From: Candidatus Poribacteria bacterium WGA-3G
GTDB lineage: Bacteria; Poribacteria; WGA-4E; WGA-3G
DNA length: 64,000 nt
Direction of reading: 5' to 3'
Assembly (NCBI GenBank): GCA_000406005.1
Contig: ASZN01000021.1
Coordinates: forward strand, 6,518 to 70,517
Shown here: positions 59,719 through 64,000 of the stretch, piece after piece
How the letters are laid out: each line of letters begins with the position of its first letter
Numbering within the stretch: position 1 is the first letter of the stretch
Made by a program: the position numbers and the translations under genes
The notes under the pieces: generated by a model
What the model saw: only the letters and a program-made list of their open reading frames with translations
Told to the model about the DNA's origin: nothing
Databases searched by the model: none

Positions 59719-62187
59719 TTACCATGCACGAATCTTGGACAACTCAGTCTGCTTCTCACACAAATTCGCGTAGGTGCCATCTTCGGCAATAAGCTCCTCA
59801 TGCGTCCCAATTTCGTCAACCTCACCCTCTTTCAACACCACAAGCCGATCGGCATATTTAAGGGTCGATAATCTGTGTGCGATAGCAAACACGGTCCTAC
59901 CTTGAACGAGTCGCTCCAATGCCTCCTGAATCTTCGACTCCGTTTCAGTATCAACAGAAGAGGTCGCCTCATCTAAAATAAGGATGCGTGGATTTTTTAA
60001 GATTGCGCGTGCAATAGAGATGCGTTGCCGTTCGCCACCAGAAACCCGTGCACCTCTTTCACCGACCATCGTGTCGTAACCGTCGGGGAACTTGACAATA
60101 AAATCATGGGCATTCGCCGCTCTCGCAGCAGCAATGATCTCCCGCCGAGATGCGCCCGGTTTCGAGTACCCAATATTCTCCGCTATTGTACCTTGGAATA
60201 GGAACGGATCCTGCAAGACCACACCGATCTGCTGACGCAGCGCCTTAACCTGGATGTCGCGACTGTCGTGACCATCAACCATGATTGTCCCATCATTCGG
60301 GTCATAGAAACGGGTAATCAGATTGATGAGCGTGCTTTTGCCAGCACCACTATGTCCGACCAATCCTATCATTTCACCCGGTTCCACTTCAAAACTGACA
60401 CCGTTGAGCGCATTCTTCTCGTTATCGTAAGAGAAATGGACATCTCTAAATTCGACAGCACCACGAATATCTCTCAGTGCCACTGCATCGTCCTTATCAG
60501 CAACGCTTGGAGGTGTATCCATAATTTCAAATACACGCTCGGCGGAAGTCCCCGCTCGGATAAACCGCTCGTTCATCTGACAGAGCGTACGCACCGGACC
60601 AAAGAATTGCATCATGTAGCCTTGGAACATAAACAGGGTACCAATGCTTAAATCGCCTTGAAAAATTTGCCAGCCGCCGACAAGCCAGATTAGGATAGAA
60701 CCCGAATAGGTGATGAATTCCATAATCGGACGGTAAAGGCTCCCAAGCCTCGCAGCGTTCATCTCGCCCGTAAACACCTGATAGGTCGACTCGTTAAACC
60801 GGCTGATCTCGTACCTCTCTCTCGCAAATGCCTTAACGACGCGGACCCCTGGAATCGTGCTCGCAAGAATCGTACTAATGTTCGCATACCGTTTCCATAA
60901 AACATGGTACACCTTGCTCATCATTTTTCCGAAGAATATAGTAAAAAAGATTAGACACGGAATCGGTATCAGCGTCCAAATCGCAAGCTGCCAGTTATAA
61001 GAAAACATAATCACACACATAAAAATGAGCGTGAAAGAATCACCAATAATATCTTGCAACCCATTCGCGATAAAATCACGGAGCCGTGATACATCATGCG
61101 TAATCCTTGACATGAGGTTTCCGGTATCCCGATCATGAAAAAAATCAATGGAGAGCCCGTTCAGGTGTTCATAGGTTTCATTTTGGAGTCGTCTCGTGAC
61201 ATTCTGACCGACCCATGCCATCATATAGCCGCGCACAGATGAAAAAACCATCGTAAAAACCCTAACGCCTGCCATAAGTAGAATAAGTGCGATGAGATGA
61301 CCAAAGGTACCAGCAACAGGTATGTTGTCAAACCACCCGCTCAAAAAATTAACGGTTGCTTGAAGGTGTCCCCACGTCGTTTCCGGAAGTGGCTGCCCCG
61401 AACTAACAGCAGTTTCAACAGGTTTCAGAATCGTGTCAATCAATTCCTTACCAAGAATCGGCGGGTAGACTGCAACAAATCGGATAACCATCATCATCAG
61501 AAACGCTGGCACGATAACATGCAAAAACGGCACAGCGTACTTCAGGAGACGAAAGATGAGCTTCCCTTTTTGAACACAATTGACACAGACACCTGACCAA
61601 CTCGGAATAGGATGACCGCACTTCTCACATCGTCCTTTCTCTGCGCCTGAGAACATTCCGCCTGGACCCCGTCCACGCCTACCGCGCCCGCGTCTACCGT
61701 TTGTACTCGCCTCGGGTTCCGGAATCAATTGTTCCAACTCCGAGACAGCAAGACCGAACTTCGGAGCCAACCGTTTTGAGTAACGCGACACTTCAAAAGC
61801 GTTGTCCGCAGTACTCACCTTGAGAATGTTATTCCCGTACATCTCAAGGATTTCAACATCTTCGATGGCTGAGAGCGGCACCTCTCGAAGATGATGACCG
61901 AGAACACCATCCTGATTAAAAGCGATAAGCCGCTTATTCGTAATTAACAGCCAATCCTTGCCGTAGGTCCCATCAAAGCGTAAATCTGTCGAAATTGAAA
62001 CCTTGATCTCTTCTCCCGTTTCCAGTCGTGCCTCTGCCTGCTCTTTTAAAAGTTCAGGCACCTCTTCGGTTGTCGACAGCGGTTCATGGTCTAACTTTCG
62101 GAGCCGTCCGCCTCCATTACTATAAGAACTCGACCGTCTCCGCCGAGATGACCTGCCGCTGTCGAAACTTCCCGTTGAACCACGCAT
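59719..62187 (-). CDS. ABC exporter with N-terminal PH-like domain and zinc ribbon
   Basis: 822 residues, about 230 longer than standard half-transporters. Residues 40-165 form a PH-like domain (WLLITNKRLIAFNQDGVLG); a zinc ribbon CEKCGHPIPSWSGVCVNC follows near 190; six membrane helices run from about 215 to 520; the ATPase has GHSGAGKSTLI (Walker A), VSGGERQRISIARAI (signature) and ILILDEATSSVD (Walker B). It forms a homodimer exporter or flippase. DUF1854 follows downstream on the same strand. Substrate unknown; cyanophycin link is by association only. Confidence 0.87.
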   Translation of the reverse strand: MRGSTGSFDSGRSSRRRRSSSYSNGGGRLRKLDHEPLSTTEEVPELLKEQAEARLETGEEIKVSISTDLRFDGTYGKDWLLITNKRLIAFNQDGVLGHHLREVPLSAIEDVEILEMYGNNILKVSTADNAFEVSRYSKRLAPKFGLAVSELEQLIPEPEASTNGRRGRGRRGRGPGGMFSGAEKGRCEKCGHPIPSWSGVCVNCVQKGKLIFRLLKYAVPFLHVIVPAFLMMMVIRFVAVYPPILGKELIDTILKPVETAVSSGQPLPETTWGHLQATVNFLSGWFDNIPVAGTFGHLIALILLMAGVRVFTMVFSSVRGYMMAWVGQNVTRRLQNETYEHLNGLSIDFFHDRDTGNLMSRITHDVSRLRDFIANGLQDIIGDSFTLIFMCVIMFSYNWQLAIWTLIPIPCLIFFTIFFGKMMSKVYHVLWKRYANISTILASTIPGVRVVKAFARERYEISRFNESTYQVFTGEMNAARLGSLYRPIMEFITYSGSILIWLVGGWQIFQGDLSIGTLFMFQGYMMQFFGPVRTLCQMNERFIRAGTSAERVFEIMDTPPSVADKDDAVALRDIRGAVEFRDVHFSYDNEKNALNGVSFEVEPGEMIGLVGHSGAGKSTLINLITRFYDPNDGTIMVDGHDSRDIQVKALRQQIGVVLQDPFLFQGTIAENIGYSKPGASRREIIAAARAANAHDFIVKFPDGYDTMVGERGARVSGGERQRISIARAILKNPRILILDEATSSVDTETESKIQEALERLVQGRTVFAIAHRLSTLKYADRLVVLKEGEVDEIGTHEELIAEDGTYANLCEKQTELSKIRAW

Positions 62188-62356
62188 AAATCAATCCCCC
62201 ACAAGTTAAACGTGTGGTCTTATAAACACTTAAGATACTTTGTTTAACGAAAATGTGGCGGAAAAGTTGAATTAAAAATGGAAAATGCCTGTCGGAAGGC
62301 ACAAATAACCAGCAAATCAGGCATTTGACGAGAAAAAACAACCTTTTCGAGTCGGT

Positions 62357-62773
62357 TTATGGGTTCGGCGGAGACGTACAGATTAGCACCTCCATAGATT
62401 CATCGCCTGTGTTTTCAATCCCGTGCTCACACCACGGCGGAAGGTGGATGAACGTCCCAGCTTCAACCGGCACCTTCTCATCCGCAAGCGTCATGACACC
62501 CTTTCCTTTTAGGATCAGATAACACTCCTCGGTATGATGACTCCCCGGTTCAAGGACAACATGCGGCGGCACAAAAAACACGACGAGTCCTAAATTTTGC
62601 GCAGGTGCTTTCGGATTCGCTGGATGCACAACACGCACACCGATACCCTCACAGCCGGGGTACTTTACAGGCACACCATCCTGAACCGTGACAACATTCG
62701 CCTGAACTTGATGTGCAGGTTTCGGAATCGGAGGCTCGCCTTGATACCCTTTAAACACAGTAATCTTTGCCAT
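62357..62773 (-). CDS. Cupin-domain protein
   Basis: 138 residues with one cupin barrel: GSHHTEECYLILKGKGVM (His, His, Glu) and GTFIHLPPWCEHGIENTG (His), the metal-binding motifs 1 and 2. Small single-domain cupins serve as sugar isomerases, dioxygenases or regulators. It lies alone; a 9-bp inverted repeat (62283-62291 / 62318-62326) after it may end transcription. Confidence 0.82.
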   Translation of the reverse strand: MAKITVFKGYQGEPPIPKPAHQVQANVVTVQDGVPVKYPGCEGIGVRVVHPANPKAPAQNLGLVVFFVPPHVVLEPGSHHTEECYLILKGKGVMTLADEKVPVEAGTFIHLPPWCEHGIENTGDESMEVLICTSPPNP

Positions 62774-62865
62774 TTTTTATCTCCCTTAACCGTAGGGGCG
62801 AAGTTATGAAGATTAAGAATTCAATCGGGTAATGCTAAGATGCATGATAACAAGCAGACCGGTTC

Positions 62866-63017
62866 GTAGTCGTGCGATTCATCGCACGTCGCATCGCCAC
62901 AATTACCCAAGTTATTTGTTAAACCTCATTCCCTCGCCCGATACCAACTAATAGAAGGCGGGGTTCCAAACCCCGCCTGCATTAGCATTTAAAAGTAGTA
63001 GGCACACGCCGTGTGCC
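62866..63017. repeat. Three REP-like hairpins
   Basis: GTAGTC + GTGCGATTCATCGCAC (62866-62887), the same stem as at 11189; AGGCGGGGTT/AACCCCGCCT (62956-62978); and GTAG + GCACAC/GTGTGC (62998-63017). They fill the 261-base gap between the cupin and SDR genes; no gene is seen there. Confidence 0.65.
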
Positions 63018-63034
63018 GTCAAACCAACACTAAT

Positions 63035-63853
63035 TTACCAATCCCGCGTATAACCCGCAGTCCATCCCCCATCTACTGCAAGAATACTCCCGTTGATATA
63101 ACTTGCATCTGGCGAAACAAGAAACAGCACCGCTGCGGCGATCTCCATCGTTTTTCCGGGTCTCCCAAGCGGAATATGCGATAGCAGACTCGCAGCATTT
63201 TCTGTATACGCACCGTCTTCTCCGTAAAAGAGGGCTTGCGTGCCGCGGGTCAACGTCGAACCCGGAGCAACCGCGTTCACAAGAATCCCTTCCGGACCGA
63301 GTTCCAACGCCATCGAACGCGTCAGATTCGCAACCCCAGCTTTCGCCGCAACAAAAGCACTTTGCAGGCGCAGCGGAACCAACCCAGCAATAGAACTGAT
63401 ATTAACAATACGTCCAGTCGCATCTTCAGAGCCAGACCTGTTATGCGTTTTAAGGATATACGGGATAACAGCACGGCTCATCGTGAAAACACCCGTGAGG
63501 TCTACCTGCAAAATACGGTGCCAATCCGCTAAGGTATACTCGTGAATCGGCACTCTATTGCTCTTCGTGTTTATGCCGGCATTGTTAACCAGAATCTCAA
63601 TTTTGCCAAAGTGCCCAGCAATCTCCGCTGCAACAGCTTCCATCTCTGTAGCGTCTGACACATCACCTTCTACAAACAGACAGGTTCCACCGCTGTGCCG
63701 AACCGCTTCAGCAGTTTCAATACCTGATTGTGTATCAATATCAACAATTGCCACATAAGCACCATTCGCAATCAGTGCGTCTACGATAGCGCGACCGATG
63801 CCTTGCGCACCGCCTGTGACAACCGCGACCTGTCCTTCAAGTGCAACCTTCAT
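63035..63853 (-). CDS. Short-chain dehydrogenase/reductase lacking the catalytic Tyr
   Basis: 272 residues. VVTGGAQGIGRAIVDALI binds NAD(P); NNAGIN and NISSIAG are standard; LVNAVAPGSTLTRG and NGSILAVDGGW close the fold. The catalytic YxxxK reads F-V-A-A-K in LQSAFVAAKAGV, so Tyr is Phe, while Ser and Lys remain. The enzyme may be impaired or use a different mechanism. A sequence error (one base) is also possible. Confidence 0.82.
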   Translation of the reverse strand: MKVALEGQVAVVTGGAQGIGRAIVDALIANGAYVAIVDIDTQSGIETAEAVRHSGGTCLFVEGDVSDATEMEAVAAEIAGHFGKIEILVNNAGINTKSNRVPIHEYTLADWHRILQVDLTGVFTMSRAVIPYILKTHNRSGSEDATGRIVNISSIAGLVPLRLQSAFVAAKAGVANLTRSMALELGPEGILVNAVAPGSTLTRGTQALFYGEDGAYTENAASLLSHIPLGRPGKTMEIAAAVLFLVSPDASYINGSILAVDGGWTAGYTRDW

Positions 63854-63898
63854 ATCGTTTTCCTTTCCTGAACCTTACGGAAGCCAGCAACTGCATAC

Positions 63899-64000
63899 GT
63901 TTATGTAGCAAGTTTTGGCTTGCGAGCTACGCCAAACATTTATATAGCAAGTTTTGGCTTGCGAGCTACGCCAAACATTTATATAGCAAGTTTTGGCTTG
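63899..64000. repeat. 39-bp tandem repeat running off the window
   Basis: The unit starting TAGCAAGTTTTGGCTTG occurs at 63906, 63945 and 63984, with a 39-base period. Each unit folds as GTAGC..GCTAC around CAAG..CTTG. At least 2.4 copies before the window ends. Head is GTAG in the first unit and ATAG in the next. Confidence 0.75.

Overview
ORGANISM. The window is a dense bacterial chromosome segment with no ribosomal RNA and no plasmid replication genes. Three phytanoyl-CoA-dioxygenase-like genes, four Gfo/Idh/MocA oxidoreductases, two enolase-superfamily sugar-acid genes, a 14-blade WD40 protein and many palindromic intergenic repeats are a mix I associate with Candidatus Poribacteria and related uncultured marine or sponge-associated lineages. 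That placement is inference from gene content; no rRNA is present to test it.

LAYOUT. 0-8 kb: a partial PhyH gene, infA-rsgA-GNAT, a gene with an in-frame UGA that looks like a bacterial selenoprotein N with a SECIS-like hairpin, a permease remnant joined to a secreted WD40 protein, a structured leader and a sigma-region-4-like regulator. 8-25 kb: a PhoB-like regulator, an M28 peptidase, sugar and oxidoreductase genes, three tandem secreted paralogues built from five copies of one domain, and nfo. 25-33 kb: obg and a proB/proA pair split by a small ORF and a fused MNT-HEPN gene, then Uma2 and MurJ-like genes. 33-37 kb, reverse strand: GDPD, an NtrC-type regulator, a luciferase-like monooxygenase and an aldo/keto reductase. 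37.5-42.4 kb: tRNA-Leu(UAA) interrupted inside its anticodon by a complete 2.4-kb group II intron, then tRNA-fMet, a tRNA with anticodon CAU, tilS and hpt. 42.8-47 kb: a dihaem cytochrome, a lipoprotein, an orphan structured RNA, a LysM-M23 peptidase and a barrel-transglycosylase fusion. 47-64 kb: sugar-acid and dehydrogenase genes, a branched-chain-type binding protein, an orphan methyltransferase, a DUF1854/ABC-exporter pair, a cupin and an SDR.

HOW IT WORKS TOGETHER. Housekeeping clusters (infA-rsgA, obg-proBA, tilS-hpt) are interleaved with catabolic genes for sugar acids and polyols and with secreted or envelope proteins. Two repeat systems cut across the whole window. One is a MITE family with 13-bp terminal inverted repeats (TAGGACTTACGCA) and mostly 5-bp target duplications. 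The other is a set of hairpins headed by GTAG whose stem sequences differ, like REP elements. The clearest unusual systems are the group II intron in a tRNA anticodon, the selenoprotein-N-like gene, and the structured RNA at 44.5-44.7 kb.
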